NCBI GenBank assembly: GCA_003279935.1
Contig: QCGL01000015.1
Coordinates: 1-38,660, forward strand
Reading direction: 5' to 3'
DNA: 38,660 nucleotides
Origin: Prochlorococcus sp. AG-388-A04
GTDB taxonomy: Bacteria; Cyanobacteriota; Cyanobacteriia; PCC-6307; Cyanobiaceae
Numbering within the stretch: position 1 is the stretch's first letter; each line of letters begins with the position of its first letter. The position numbers and the translations under genes were made by a program. Below are positions 1-9,508 of the stretch, one piece after another. The notes beneath the pieces were generated by a model. It searched no databases, had not been told where the DNA came from, and was given only the letters and a program-made list of their open reading frames with translations.

Positions 1-330
1 ATTCCCAATTCAACTCTTTTGTTAGGAGAATTACCAACAAAGATCGAAGAAAATGTAGGTGTCATAGTTTATTCAGATCAAATAAAGATGAAATCTAATC
101 CAATTGAAACTCTTATTAACTTAAAAAGATTAGGGGTTGAATCTAATAGGATTATATTAATATCATCCATTTGCAGCAATAAAGGTCTAAATGAAATTGC
201 AAAGATATTACCTCAACAAGTTATATATACATCTTGTATTGATGAAGAAGACGAAAATTCTAATTTGTTAAAGCCTGGAATTGGAAACCCTTTATTGCGT
301 TTGAGTACTATATTTTCAGATAAGAACTAA
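1..330 (+). CDS. upp: Uracil phosphoribosyltransferase-like protein, C-terminal part (5' end outside window)
   Basis: The reading frame is open from the first base, so the gene is cut by the window edge and only about 109 C-terminal residues are seen. UPRTase makes UMP from uracil and PRPP in pyrimidine salvage. The segment reading VIYTSCIDEEDE followed by a Pro-Gly-Ile-Gly turn matches the family C-terminus, where a Tyr-Thr-x-x-Ile-Asp-Glu stretch precedes a PGLGDAGDR uracil-binding loop. In this protein the loop reads PGIGNPLLRL, so the Asp residues usual in that loop are missing. It may therefore be a diverged phosphoribosyltransferase rather than a working UPRTase. The N-terminal PRPP-binding part is not visible. 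A small membrane protein gene follows 29 bp downstream on the same strand. Confidence 0.6.
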   Translation: MPNSTLLLGELPTKIEENVGVIVYSDQIKMKSNPIETLINLKRLGVESNRIILISSICSNKGLNEIAKILPQQVIYTSCIDEEDENSNLLKPGIGNPLLRLSTIFSDKN

Positions 331-359
331 GATATAATATAAATAGAAATTTATTCCCA

Positions 360-650
360 ATGTCTGAATATAGAGATTCGTCTTCAAATAATTTTTTATC
401 TTTAATAAGTGGGGCTTTTATTGGAGCAGCAGGTTTGGCATGGTGGTTAATCTCCGAAGCAGATAAAAGAAAAGAAGAAAAGAAACAAAAAGCAATGATG
501 TATTCATCTAGAATTCAAGATGGTTCAGAGGCTATTGACAGTAACGAAAACATTAAAGACGTTGAAGGGGATAAATTAGAGCAGAAAGTTGAAGAGCTTA
601 ATTCTGCAATTGCTGATGTAAGGAGGCAACTTGAGGAGTTAGGACAATAA
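360..650 (+). CDS. Small single-pass membrane protein with coiled-coil tail
   Basis: This is a 96-residue protein of unknown function. Residues about 12-32 form a Gly/Ala-rich hydrophobic segment (LSLISGAFIGAAGLAWWLI) that looks like one membrane span. It is followed at once by a dense Lys/Glu stretch (about 35-45) and then by a C-terminal heptad-like region (about 66-95) rich in Glu, Leu and Gln that could form a coiled coil. The layout resembles the YtxH-like or general membrane-anchor type, but I cannot place it in a named family. ilvD starts 23 bp downstream, so the two may be co-transcribed. It looks like a conserved small picocyanobacterial gene. Confidence 0.75.
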   Translation: MSEYRDSSSNNFLSLISGAFIGAAGLAWWLISEADKRKEEKKQKAMMYSSRIQDGSEAIDSNENIKDVEGDKLEQKVEELNSAIADVRRQLEELGQ

Positions 651-673
651 AATAAAAAAGGTTCTCAAATCAT

Positions 674-2353
674 ATGAATAAATTAAGATCATCTGCAATA
701 ACTCAAGGTGTCCAAAGATCTCCCAACAGATCAATGTTAAGAGCTGTTGGTTTTAGTGATGAAGATTTTACTAAACCCATTATTGGAGTTGCTAACGGAT
801 TTAGTACTATCACACCATGCAATATGGGGTTAAACAAGTTAGCTCTTAAAGCTGAAGAGTCGATAAGGGAAGCAGGAGGAATGCCTCAGATGTTCGGAAC
901 CATCACCGTAAGTGATGGAATCTCTATGGGAACAGAGGGAATGAAATATTCCCTAGTTTCAAGAGAGGTTATAGCTGATTCAATCGAAACAGCATGCAAT
1001 GCGCAAAGTATGGACGGGGTTTTAGCTATCGGAGGTTGTGATAAAAATATGCCAGGAGCAATGATTGCAATTGCAAGAATGAATATCCCATCCATATTTA
1101 TTTATGGAGGAACAATAAAACCTGGCAAATTAAACGGTGAAGATCTTACAGTTGTCAGTGCATTTGAAGCTGTTGGGCAATTAACTTCTGGGAAAATAAA
1201 TGAGAAGAGATTAATTGAAGTTGAAAAAAATTGTATCCCAGGAGCTGGAAGTTGTGGAGGAATGTTTACAGCTAACACCATGTCTGCCGTTATAGAAGTC
1301 TTGGGTTTAAGTCTTCCTTATAGTTCAACAATGGCAGCTGAAGATTATGAGAAGGAAGTTAATGCTGAAAAAAGTGCTGAAATATTAGTTGATGCAATTA
1401 GAAAAGACATTCGACCTTTAACTCTCATGACTAAAGAATCATTTGAGAATGCAATATCTGTAATTATGGCAATTGGAGGTTCAACTAATGCCGTTCTCCA
1501 TATATTAGCAATAGCAAATACAGCAGGTATAGATATCAATATTGATGATTTCGAAAGAATAAGACAAAAAGTACCTGTAATTTGCGACTTAAAACCCAGC
1601 GGTAAATACGTAACAGTCGATCTTCATAAAGCAGGTGGAATCCCACAAGTTATGAAAATACTTCTAAACGCAGGTTTGATACATGGTAATTGTAGAAACA
1701 TAGAGGGTAAAACAATAGTTGAATCCTTAATAGATATTCCAGATAAACCTCCAGAGAATCAGGATGTCATTCGAGATATTGATAATCCGCTTTATGAAAA
1801 AGGTCACTTAGCGATTCTAAAAGGTAACTTAGCCTCGGAAGGTTGTGTAGCCAAAATTAGTGGAATAAAGAATCCTGTATTAAAAGGACCTGCTCGCATC
1901 TTTGAGAGTGAGGAGGATTGTCTCAAATCAATTTTGAATAATGATATTAAAGCTGGTAATGTTGTTGTTATAAGAAATGAAGGTCCTGTGGGCGGACCAG
2001 GGATGAGAGAAATGTTGGCACCAACATCCGCAATCGTTGGGCAAGGACTTGGAGAAAAAGTAGCTCTAATAACTGACGGTAGATTTAGTGGAGGCACCTA
2101 TGGCCTAGTTGTTGGCCATATTGCACCAGAGGCAGCAGTTGGAGGAAATATAGCGTTAATAAAAGAAGGCGATTTAATAACTGTTGATGCGACAAACCAA
2201 TTAATCGAAGTTGAACTATCTGATGAGGAATTAGAAATGAGAAGAATTAACTGGGAAAAGCCTAGTAAAAAATATAAAAAAGGAGTTCTTTCTAAATATT
2301 CAAGAATTGTTAGCACCTCAAGCCTAGGAGCCGTTACAGATTTGGAAGAATAA
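674..2353 (+). CDS. ilvD: Dihydroxy-acid dehydratase
   Basis: This 559-residue enzyme dehydrates 2,3-dihydroxy-3-isovalerate and its methylvalerate homologue to the 2-keto acids, the third step of valine and isoleucine synthesis. The full IlvD/Edd family fold is covered. Three cysteine motifs for the Fe-S cluster are present: ITPCNMGL near residue 49, [11 protein letters not shown] near 120, and [13 protein letters not shown] near 190. The C-terminal [11 protein letters not shown] and [12 protein letters not shown] signatures are intact. Length is normal for the family. The ATG start has only a weak upstream purine stretch (AAAAAAGG). The next gene runs in the opposite direction and converges on it 16 bp downstream. 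Confidence 0.97.
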   Translation: MNKLRSSAITQGVQRSPNRSMLRAVGFSDEDFTKPIIGVANGFSTITPCNMGLNKLALKAEESIREAGGMPQMFGTITVSDGISMGTEGMKYSLVSREVIADSIETACNAQSMDGVLAIGGCDKNMPGAMIAIARMNIPSIFIYGGTIKPGKLNGEDLTVVSAFEAVGQLTSGKINEKRLIEVEKNCIPGAGSCGGMFTANTMSAVIEVLGLSLPYSSTMAAEDYEKEVNAEKSAEILVDAIRKDIRPLTLMTKESFENAISVIMAIGGSTNAVLHILAIANTAGIDINIDDFERIRQKVPVICDLKPSGKYVTVDLHKAGGIPQVMKILLNAGLIHGNCRNIEGKTIVESLIDIPDKPPENQDVIRDIDNPLYEKGHLAILKGNLASEGCVAKISGIKNPVLKGPARIFESEEDCLKSILNNDIKAGNVVVIRNEGPVGGPGMREMLAPTSAIVGQGLGEKVALITDGRFSGGTYGLVVGHIAPEAAVGGNIALIKEGDLITVDATNQLIEVELSDEELEMRRINWEKPSKKYKKGVLSKYSRIVSTSSLGAVTDLEE

Positions 2354-2369
2354 TCTCCTAAAAACTATT

Positions 2370-2756
2370 CTAAGTAATAAAATTTTTTATCCTCGTAGCA
2401 AGGTTCTCTAATCTTGAACTATATTTTGGTGGAGAGCATTTTTTACCATCACTACTATTCATCCATATTGTTTTTACACCACTCCATAAAATAGGTTCAT
2501 CAGGAAAGTTCAGCTTTGAAATAACTAAAACTAATTCACTATTTGATTTAAAAAGTTCTAACTCAAGATCATAAATATCCAATCTATTCCCTTCATTATC
2601 TCTACATAAAATATTTACAATTAAATCAATATCCACATTATCTCTTTCATATTCCCCATTAATCTTTACGACTGAGTGCAGAAAAGGTTTATTTGTTAAA
2701 TCTGCAGACTTGGCAATTAAAGTATTAAATTTTTCATCAAAATCTTCAAAAAACAC
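2370..2756 (-). CDS. Conserved hypothetical protein (128 aa)
   Basis: This is a soluble 128-residue protein with no signal peptide or membrane span that I can see. It starts with GTG, and its start overlaps the stop of the upstream CIA30-like gene by 11 bp, which indicates translational coupling. The middle is acidic (DNVDIDLIVNILCRDNEG). The C-terminal part carries a Trp-Ser-Gly-x-Lys-Thr-Ile-Trp stretch and a Cys-Ser-Pro-Pro-Lys-Tyr turn before a helical end (SRLENLATRIKNFI). I do not recognise the family. The coupling to the CIA30-like gene suggests a shared role, but no function can be assigned. Confidence 0.75.
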   Translation of the reverse strand: MFFEDFDEKFNTLIAKSADLTNKPFLHSVVKINGEYERDNVDIDLIVNILCRDNEGNRLDIYDLELELFKSNSELVLVISKLNFPDEPILWSGVKTIWMNSSDGKKCSPPKYSSRLENLATRIKNFIT

Positions 2757-3294
2757 TGATTGATTTTATTAAAATTTTTATTGGACCCGATTTGAATCCA
2801 TCATTAAGTAGACCATCATCTCCAAATTTTGAATGCAGCAGTTGTAATCTCTTAATTCTTGATGGTTTGAATTTGAAAGGGAAACGTACCTTATTAGCTC
2901 TTACTGATGGATTAAGAGAATTAAAAGGAATTTCTATCTTAGTTGTTCCAAATTTTTTAGTAGGAAATGATTTTATCCATCTCAGACCACCAGGAATAAA
3001 TTCTGTCAGGCCAAGGATGTCATCTTCGCATGCGACTGCAAATTTAAAGGTTCTTCCTTGACCATCTATTTTTAATTCAAAAGATTGATACTCGTTAATA
3101 TCTAATGAAGGTTTATATATCGTTGATCTACAACTAACAAAGCCTCCAGCTTTCTCTATGATATTTCCCTTTAATAGCAACCCAGAATTCGTATTTTCGC
3201 AATAAGCTGAACTTGAACCACCCATAACAGTATCGTTTAAGGTTTTCCATCCTTCAAACTCTTTTTTCTGGAATAAAACTTTTTTATTACTCAT
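2746..3294 (-). CDS. CIA30-like protein
   Basis: This 182-residue protein matches the CIA30 family (complex I intermediate-associated protein 30, a galactose-binding-like beta-sandwich). It carries the typical N-terminal Trp-x-x-x-Asn-Asp-x-Val-Met-Gly-Gly-Ser motif (WKTLNDTVMGGSSSA, residues about 16-30), then GGFVSCRS and a DGQGRTFKF strand. In eukaryotes the family helps assemble respiratory complex I. In cyanobacteria the role is not established, and assembly of NDH-1 or another thylakoid complex is only a possibility. Only the CIA30 domain is present, without the NAD-binding domain that some plant and algal homologues have. The 3' end overlaps the next gene by 11 bp. pgl lies 30 bp upstream. 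Confidence 0.8.
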   Translation of the reverse strand: MSNKKVLFQKKEFEGWKTLNDTVMGGSSSAYCENTNSGLLLKGNIIEKAGGFVSCRSTIYKPSLDINEYQSFELKIDGQGRTFKFAVACEDDILGLTEFIPGGLRWIKSFPTKKFGTTKIEIPFNSLNPSVRANKVRFPFKFKPSRIKRLQLLHSKFGDDGLLNDGFKSGPIKILIKSISVF

Positions 3295-3324
3295 TAATTA
3301 GTTTAGAACTAATATAGACTTTAA

Positions 3325-4062
3325 CTAAATTGATAATTCTTTTGAAGATTCTTCATCGCAAAATATTGATATCTGGTTACTTGATTTAATTAGTTTAGAA
3401 GGAGTCCTTTCTTGAGATTCATCTTTATCCAATAACCTCTGGAGTGCTAATTGTTTAGAAGCTCCACTAACTAAAAATATTATATTTGAAGAAGCAGAGA
3501 GTACTTTAGGTGTTAGAGAAATTCTTTTAAGCCCTTTACCCTCATTAAAAATTACTAGATCATCAGCATTATTATCTTTCTGATATGGAAATAATGAAGC
3601 GGTATGACCATCATCTCCAAGGCCTAATAAAGTTAAATCAAAAGATGGGGGTTTACCATTACATTTTTCATTTAATTTAGAAATTAATAAATTTTTAGAG
3701 ATATTATCGTCAACTTTTTTATCACTAAAAATCTCATAAAAGAAGGCTTTAGAACCATATTTAGTTAGTAAGGAATTCTTTAACATCAGAGAGTTACTTA
3801 ATTCAGATTTTGGATCAACACACCTCTCATCACCTAAAAAAATATCAACTTTCTCCCATTCAATTTCTCTTTCTGATAGTAATTGATATACAGATTTAGG
3901 AGTTGAACCACCACTTACACAAAATTGAAATTTGTCTTTTATTTTTAATGTTTGAACAATTTGATTTTCTATAAAATTAGAGACATTAGATGAGAGTTCA
4001 AGTTTATCTTTATAGATGTAGAGTTTGTATCCACCATAGGATTGTTCAATCATTTCATCCAT
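3325..4062 (-). CDS. pgl: 6-phosphogluconolactonase
   Basis: This 245-residue enzyme hydrolyses 6-phosphogluconolactone in the oxidative pentose phosphate pathway. The phosphosugar isomerase/lactonase fold is shown by CVSGGSTPKSVY, the FLGDERCVDP motif, and LLGLGDDGHTASLFP, which contains the family's conserved Gly-x-Gly-x-Asp-Gly-His. The first ATG gives a 13-bp overlap with gnd. An alternative ATG at 4053 (Met-4) would give a classic ATGA overlap with the gnd stop and is equally plausible. Either way translation is coupled to gnd, which encodes the next enzyme of the same pathway. Confidence 0.93.
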   Translation of the reverse strand: MDEMIEQSYGGYKLYIYKDKLELSSNVSNFIENQIVQTLKIKDKFQFCVSGGSTPKSVYQLLSEREIEWEKVDIFLGDERCVDPKSELSNSLMLKNSLLTKYGSKAFFYEIFSDKKVDDNISKNLLISKLNEKCNGKPPSFDLTLLGLGDDGHTASLFPYQKDNNADDLVIFNEGKGLKRISLTPKVLSASSNIIFLVSGASKQLALQRLLDKDESQERTPSKLIKSSNQISIFCDEESSKELSI

Positions 4063-5468
4063 TCAGTATGAAAACTTCCTTCCTTATCAACTCTTTCGTA
4101 AGTATGTGAGCCAAAACAATCTCTCATGGCTTGAACTAAATTCTGAGGGAGTCTGTTTGTTCTGTAACTATTTAAATAATCTAAAGTGCTTGATAAACAA
4201 GGCACTGGAATACCAGCCTTAGTTGAAGAAGAAACGACACTTGCTAAATTATCAATTCTTGTAGAAATTTCGTTGTTGAACCAATCATCAAAAATTAGAT
4301 TCTTCAAATTTGGATCTTTTTGATATGCATCTTGAATCTTTTTTAATAATTTTGATCTAATAATGCAACCACCTTTCCATATTTGAGCAATAGATGGCAT
4401 ATTTAGCTCATAATTATAAACTGACGAAGCTTCACTTAATATATCCATCCCTTGAGCGTAACTAGCAATAGTAGCAAGAACGACTGCATCAAACAAAGGT
4501 TTCATACCATTAGAAATTTCTCCTAAATCAAAATCTTCAATAGCTTCCATCGGAATTGTTTTCTCGATTTCACTACGTTGAACCTTAAGGGAACTCATAA
4601 CCCTTGCATTTAATGAAGCATAAATAGTGGGAACTGATATACCAAGTTCTAAGGCACTAACAACAGTCCACAATCCGGTACCTTTTTGGCCAGCTTTATC
4701 CAATATTTTTTCCACAACATCTTCGCCTGTTAGTTCATCTTTGGTGTTTAAACATATCTGCGTTATTTCTACAAGATAAGATGCCAATTCATCAGTATTA
4801 TTCCAAAGACCAAAAACCTCAGCCATTTGTGATCCATTCATATTTTTAACTCTTTTCATAAGGTCATAAGCTTCTGCAAGAATTTGCTCAATGCCATATT
4901 CAATACCATTGTGAACAGTTTTAACGAAATGGCCTGAACCTCCGGGTCCAACATAAGCTACACAAGGACCGTCTTCTACTTTCGCAGCCATTTTAGTCAA
5001 TAAACTTTCTATAGCGTCATAAGAGGCTTTAGTTCCGCCAGGCATCATACTAGGCCCCTCCAAGGCTCCTTTAGCCCCTCCAGAGACACCCATTCCTATA
5101 TATCCAAAGCTTTTACTTTCAAGAGTCTCAACTCTTCTTTCAGTATCTTTAAACTGAGAATTACCTCCATCAATTAATAAATCACCTTCTTCAAGATATT
5201 CAGAAATATTATCAATAACAGCATCTGTAGCTGCCCCTGCTTTAACCATCATTAAAATTCTTCTTGGTCTCTCAAGCTTATTAACAAATTCTTGGAGTGT
5301 TTTAGCTCCTTCTACATTCTTTCCTAAACCTCTACCTTCTAAGAATTCCTGAGTTTTTGAATAGGTTCTGTTAAAAACTACACTAGAAAATCCATTCCTT
5401 TCTGCATTAAGAACTAAATTCTCCCCCATAACTCCAAGACCGATTAAACCAAAATGTGCCTTGGGCAT
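4050..5468 (-). CDS. gnd: 6-phosphogluconate dehydrogenase, decarboxylating
   Basis: This enzyme converts 6-phosphogluconate to ribulose 5-phosphate with NADPH formation, supplying reductant in the dark. The N-terminal Rossmann motif GLIGLGVMGENL, the GMGVSGGAKGALEGPSMMPGG loop and the substrate-binding GSGHFVKTVHNGIEY segment are intact. I start it at the ATG at 5468 (MPKAHFGLIG), giving 472 residues as usual for the family. The in-frame ATG 18 bp further upstream would add an unusual hydrophobic MRFLIF extension. The 3' end is coupled to pgl. A palindromic AT-rich segment (5483-5500) just upstream may hold its promoter. Confidence 0.95.
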   Translation of the reverse strand: MPKAHFGLIGLGVMGENLVLNAERNGFSSVVFNRTYSKTQEFLEGRGLGKNVEGAKTLQEFVNKLERPRRILMMVKAGAATDAVIDNISEYLEEGDLLIDGGNSQFKDTERRVETLESKSFGYIGMGVSGGAKGALEGPSMMPGGTKASYDAIESLLTKMAAKVEDGPCVAYVGPGGSGHFVKTVHNGIEYGIEQILAEAYDLMKRVKNMNGSQMAEVFGLWNNTDELASYLVEITQICLNTKDELTGEDVVEKILDKAGQKGTGLWTVVSALELGISVPTIYASLNARVMSSLKVQRSEIEKTIPMEAIEDFDLGEISNGMKPLFDAVVLATIASYAQGMDILSEASSVYNYELNMPSIAQIWKGGCIIRSKLLKKIQDAYQKDPNLKNLIFDDWFNNEISTRIDNLASVVSSSTKAGIPVPCLSSTLDYLNSYRTNRLPQNLVQAMRDCFGSHTYERVDKEGSFHTEWMK

Positions 5469-5566
5469 AAAAATTAAAAAACGCAATGTATATATATTGC
5501 ATGCAACTTAGAGAAATTGCTTAAAAAACATTACTTATGTCAGCGAAAAATGATCGAAAAACTAAA

Positions 5567-6862
5567 TTAAATAATTGTTCCGTTTGCAATAGTTGCATTT
5601 TTAACTACAACAACAATTCCATTTCTTATATAAAATCCTAATTCTGGTTTATCTGCTTCTTCTACTCTATCCTTATTTACTATCACAACATTATCTCCAA
5701 TTCTTGCATTCTTATCAAGAATTGCCCTTTTTATAGTTGAACCTTCCCCTACTCCAAGAGGGGTACCACCACCTTTTCTTAATTCAATCCTCTCTTCTAG
5801 CGATTCAAAAAAATCAGATCCCATTACAAGAGTATCTTCAATAACAGAATCACTTTCAATTCTACTTCTCACCCCTAAAACACAATGCAAGATGCTACAA
5901 GATTTCAAAATAGTTCCTTCACAAACTATTGAATCAGTTATTTGAGCATCTACAAGTTTTGATGGAGGTAGATATCTAGGCCTTGTATATATAGGAAATT
6001 TTTCATCATAAAAACTAAACGGAGGTTTTGGTTGTTGTGTTAATGCTAGGTTTGATTCAAAAAATGCTCCTATAGTTCCTATATCTTCCCAGTAATCATC
6101 AAAAACATAACTCTTTAATGTGTCCCCTCTACTTAATGCCTCAGGGATTATATCTTTACCAAAATCTGTATAACTAGGGAACTTATTTAAGAGATCGAAA
6201 AGTGTCTTTCTACTGAAAACATAAATGCCCATCGAGGCAAGATACGGTTTCTCTGATGCCGATTCCTTGGTTAATCCAAATTTAGAGGTATCAACCGCCA
6301 TTGATTTTAATTTCTCACCAGTTGGCTTTTCACTAAATTCTTTAATATTACCCAAATCATCTGTTCTCATAAGCCCAAAACCTTCAGCCTGAGACTCATC
6401 AACAGGTAAAGCAGCTACTGTTAAATCAGCTTTATTATCTCTATGGTGTTGAACAAATAAACTATAGTCCATTCTATAAAGCTGATCACCAGACAATATT
6501 AAATATTCGTCCACATCCCACTCTTGGAATAACCATTGATATTTTCTTACTGCATCAGCAGTACCTTCAAACCACTTTGGACTATCAGGAGTTTGCTGAG
6601 CAGCTAGTACCTCCACAAATCCTTGACCAAAAGGAGCACTTAAATTGTAGGTTCTTCCAATATGTCTGTTAAGAGAAGCACTATTAAACTGAGTTAAAAC
6701 GTACATTTTATTAATCCCAGAATTAATACAATTACTAATTGGGATATCAATCAAACGATATTTACCTGCTAAAGGAACTGCAGGTTTAGCCCTCATTTTT
6801 GTTAAGGGATAAAGCCTAGAACCTTTTCCTCCTCCGAGGATGATTGCCAACACACGCTTCAT
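5567..6862 (-). CDS. glgC: Glucose-1-phosphate adenylyltransferase (ADP-glucose pyrophosphorylase)
   Basis: This 431-residue enzyme makes ADP-glucose, the committed step of glycogen synthesis. In cyanobacteria it is typically activated by 3-phosphoglycerate. The nucleotidyltransferase domain begins with [20 protein letters not shown] and continues with a [13 protein letters not shown] loop, the [11 protein letters not shown] catalytic Asp region and FSEKP. The C-terminal left-handed beta-helix repeats (about 300-431) end in [19 protein letters not shown], with Lys residues in the region used for 3-PGA binding in the family. Length is typical. It lies between gnd and hemA on the same strand, but gaps of about 100 and 138 bp suggest separate promoters. 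Confidence 0.96.
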   Translation of the reverse strand: MKRVLAIILGGGKGSRLYPLTKMRAKPAVPLAGKYRLIDIPISNCINSGINKMYVLTQFNSASLNRHIGRTYNLSAPFGQGFVEVLAAQQTPDSPKWFEGTADAVRKYQWLFQEWDVDEYLILSGDQLYRMDYSLFVQHHRDNKADLTVAALPVDESQAEGFGLMRTDDLGNIKEFSEKPTGEKLKSMAVDTSKFGLTKESASEKPYLASMGIYVFSRKTLFDLLNKFPSYTDFGKDIIPEALSRGDTLKSYVFDDYWEDIGTIGAFFESNLALTQQPKPPFSFYDEKFPIYTRPRYLPPSKLVDAQITDSIVCEGTILKSCSILHCVLGVRSRIESDSVIEDTLVMGSDFFESLEERIELRKGGGTPLGVGEGSTIKRAILDKNARIGDNVVIVNKDRVEEADKPELGFYIRNGIVVVVKNATIANGTII

Positions 6863-7000
6863 TCAATTTAATGGAGGTATACTCAACTATTAAAATTAAC
6901 TGATTATGTGCAAATTTAAAAATGGAAATGGCCACTTTACAAAGGTATTAAGAAAAATCTAATGAAAAACTTAATATAAAGTCAGTTATTTTTAAAAATT

Positions 7001-8302
7001 TTATTCATCATCTACCAAAGAAAACAATTTTTCAACGATTTTTAATGATGCTTGTCTTTCATCTCTTGACTGAGGACTTCTCAATTTAGTAACTGGTGTG
7101 TGAAGAATCTTATTAATAATCCCTTTAGTTAAAGCCTCTACAACTTTCCTTTCTCGAGCAGAAAAATCAGGCCCCATTCTACTAAGTGCCTTTTGTAACT
7201 CTTCTTTTCTTATTAACTCCAAATCAGATCTTAATTTATTTATAACTGGAACTGCTTCCAAACTAGCCCACCACTCCAAAAAAATGATTCTTTCATCTTT
7301 AACTAGAGATTCAGCCTCTTTTGCTATTTTTTGTCTAAATTCTTGATTTCTAGAAACAACTTCTTCCAAGTCATCTACATCAAAAGAATCTATAGAAGCA
7401 TGATGTTTAACATCATTTGATATATTTCTTGGAACACCTATATCAATAAATTTAAGTTTATTATTTAAACTAATATTTTCAACTCTTGCTAAATCAATAA
7501 AAGGTTTTTCAGAGGCAGTACTAGTAAAGACAAGAGAGGATAAAGATATATTTTCATCCAATTCATTTAAACTCTTGCAATTTATTTCAAGATCCGGGAA
7601 ATCTCCTGCAAGATTAACGGCTCTATCAATATTTCTATTTAAAAGAGTGAGCTTATGACATCCTTTGGATTTCAAATGAGTTATTAAAAGTCTACTCATC
7701 CTTCCAGCGCCAACGACTAGAACTTTTTCAGATTTCAAACTAACGAGCCCATCAACACCATGATCCTGTCCAATTTTTAATTGAGCCAGTTCTACAGCGG
7801 CTGAGCTAATTGATACAGCACCAGTTCCTAAATTAGTTTCAGATCTAACCTTCTTCCCGGCACTAACTGATTGACTTAATAACCTATTAAGAATTGGCCC
7901 GGTAGATTGATTCTCCTGCCCTAATCTCATCATTTTTTTAACTTGCGAGAGTATTTGACCTTCGCCCAACACGAGGCTATCTAATCCAGCTGAGACTTTC
8001 ATCAAATGTAAAACAGCTTCTTCTTGTCTAAAATCAAAAAGATGAGGATTAAGGTCTTCAAAATCTACGCTCGAGTAATCTGTTAAAAATTCTTTAATAG
8101 ATGAAATACCAATATTTATCTCTTTAACAAGAGCGTATATTTCTAACCTATTACAAGTACTTAAAATAGAAACTTCTAAAATATCAGAATTGATACTCAG
8201 AGTTTTTAATGATTCTGAAATCGATTGATCAGGAATACTTAACTTCTCGCGCACTTCGACAGGTGCCGTGCGATGACTTAGTCCGACGACAACAATATGC
8301 AT
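7001..8302 (-). CDS. hemA: Glutamyl-tRNA reductase
   Basis: This 433-residue enzyme reduces glutamyl-tRNA to glutamate-1-semialdehyde, the first committed step of heme, chlorophyll and bilin synthesis. The catalytic domain shows GLSHRTAPVEVREKL and the STCNR motif with the nucleophilic Cys at residue 50, followed by GLDSLVLGEGQILSQVK. The NADPH-binding domain has VVGAGRMSRLL (about 195-205). The C-terminal dimerisation helices are complete (KELQ-ALSRMG through the KLRSPQ-SR-D end). It lies 17 bp upstream of the glpX-type phosphatase stop region, with the phosphatase gene upstream on the same strand, so read-through from that gene is possible. Confidence 0.96.
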   Translation of the reverse strand: MHIVVVGLSHRTAPVEVREKLSIPDQSISESLKTLSINSDILEVSILSTCNRLEIYALVKEINIGISSIKEFLTDYSSVDFEDLNPHLFDFRQEEAVLHLMKVSAGLDSLVLGEGQILSQVKKMMRLGQENQSTGPILNRLLSQSVSAGKKVRSETNLGTGAVSISSAAVELAQLKIGQDHGVDGLVSLKSEKVLVVGAGRMSRLLITHLKSKGCHKLTLLNRNIDRAVNLAGDFPDLEINCKSLNELDENISLSSLVFTSTASEKPFIDLARVENISLNNKLKFIDIGVPRNISNDVKHHASIDSFDVDDLEEVVSRNQEFRQKIAKEAESLVKDERIIFLEWWASLEAVPVINKLRSDLELIRKEELQKALSRMGPDFSARERKVVEALTKGIINKILHTPVTKLRSPQSRDERQASLKIVEKLFSLVDDE

Positions 8303-8319
8303 AAAATTAAATTGAAATA

Positions 8320-9321
8320 TTAAAGGCTAATACTTTTAGCACCATCTTTCATGTGTATTGTATTTGTAAATCTACAAGTACTATCTAATGTACTTATTAC
8401 AAGGCTACTGGTTCTAGTGCAGTCTTTTTCAAATTTGACTCCGTCAAATAATAATCCATCAGTAATTCCACTTCCCGCAAAGATCACATTTTCTCCTGAT
8501 GCAAGTTCGTTGGCCTCATAGATTTTGTCAATATCAGTAATTCCCATTTCATTTAAACGTTTGATATTTCCTTCTTTTGTATAGTCGGCCCATTCAGAGG
8601 TCTGCGCAATTGCAGGGTCATAAACTAACTGTCCTTGAAAATGCCCCCCCAGAGCTCTCATAGCAGCAGCAGATATTACACCTTCTGGAGCTGCCCCAAT
8701 ACCCATTAAGCAATGAGTCCCTGTACCTGCAAATCCGCATGCAATTGCAGCTTGAACATCTCCATCAGAAATTGGTTGAATTTTTGCTCCACATTCTCGA
8801 ATCTCCTTGATCAAATCTTTATGTCTTGCTCTATCCATAACTACTACAGTAAGTTCATCAATTGCTAGATCTAAGCAATTACTTAAAATCTTTAAATTCT
8901 CAGTAGCTGATTTCCTGATATCTACCTTTCCTTTTGCCGCTGGAGGTGCTGCTAATTTATTCATGTAAAAATCAGGCGCATTAAAAAGCCCACCGGTGTC
9001 TGAGGCAGCTAATACTGCCATGGATCCTCGTTGGTTATTAGCACAAAGATTAGTTCCTTCACAAGGATCTACAGCGAAATCAACTCCTGGCCCGTTTCCA
9101 CTCCCGACCTCTTCCCCGATATATAGCATTGGGGCTTCGTCACGTTCACCTTCACCTATCACAATTTTCCCTTTCATCTCAATTTTACCCATTCGCAACC
9201 TCATTGCTTCAACAGCAGCAGCGTCAGCTTCGTCTTTCTGGCCGAGACCTGTAAGTTTCGCTGATGCGATTGCAGCTTGCTCGACTACTTCGAGAATTTC
9301 TTGAATTAAAGTTTGATTCAC
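8320..9321 (-). CDS. glpX: Class II fructose-1,6-bisphosphatase / sedoheptulose-1,7-bisphosphatase
   Basis: This enzyme dephosphorylates fructose-1,6- and sedoheptulose-1,7-bisphosphate in the Calvin cycle. The GlpX-type metal and substrate motifs are present: [29 protein letters not shown] and [13 protein letters not shown] place the start at the GTG at 9321 ([15 protein letters not shown]), giving 333 residues, the usual length for cyanobacterial F/SBPase. An upstream in-frame ATG at 9369 would add 16 basic residues ([16 protein letters not shown]) that look like leader translation. In cyanobacteria this bifunctional enzyme replaces separate plant-type FBPase and SBPase. rpe, another pentose phosphate gene, is divergent from it. 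Confidence 0.94.
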   Translation of the reverse strand: MNQTLIQEILEVVEQAAIASAKLTGLGQKDEADAAAVEAMRLRMGKIEMKGKIVIGEGERDEAPMLYIGEEVGSGNGPGVDFAVDPCEGTNLCANNQRGSMAVLAASDTGGLFNAPDFYMNKLAAPPAAKGKVDIRKSATENLKILSNCLDLAIDELTVVVMDRARHKDLIKEIRECGAKIQPISDGDVQAAIACGFAGTGTHCLMGIGAAPEGVISAAAMRALGGHFQGQLVYDPAIAQTSEWADYTKEGNIKRLNEMGITDIDKIYEANELASGENVIFAGSGITDGLLFDGVKFEKDCTRTSSLVISTLDSTCRFTNTIHMKDGAKSISL

Positions 9322-9508
9322 AATTAAATTTTTAAAAGATTTTCTAAGAGGTTTTAAACATATTCTCATAAAAAATGCCTTTTTTATAAGAATTATTTTG
9401 CTAATTAGCTTTTTTTAACTCTTTGCAGTTGTAACTTTATCAGGCCGCGACTTGAAATTAGGAATAAGCAACCAAATATAGTATCTTAATTAAATAATTA
9501 AAAATTAA

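Noticed and set aside
3297..3313. 7-bp hairpin ATTAGTT/AACTAAT between pgl and the CIA30-like gene
   Set aside because: It could be a weak terminator for pgl, but no T-run follows and short AT palindromes are expected by chance here.
5483..5500. GCAAT/ATTGC palindrome upstream of gnd
   Set aside because: It could be an operator or promoter element, but five-base arms in AT-rich DNA are too weak to call.
5537..5641. Short plus-strand frame with several Cys near the glgC end
   Set aside because: An ATG opens about 34 codons with a Cys-x-x-Cys-like pattern, but most of it is antisense to the conserved glgC C-terminus.
9400..9416. GCTAATTAGC followed by a T-run in the glpX-rpe gap
   Set aside because: It looks like a terminator, but the stem has no loop and both neighbouring genes start away from this point.
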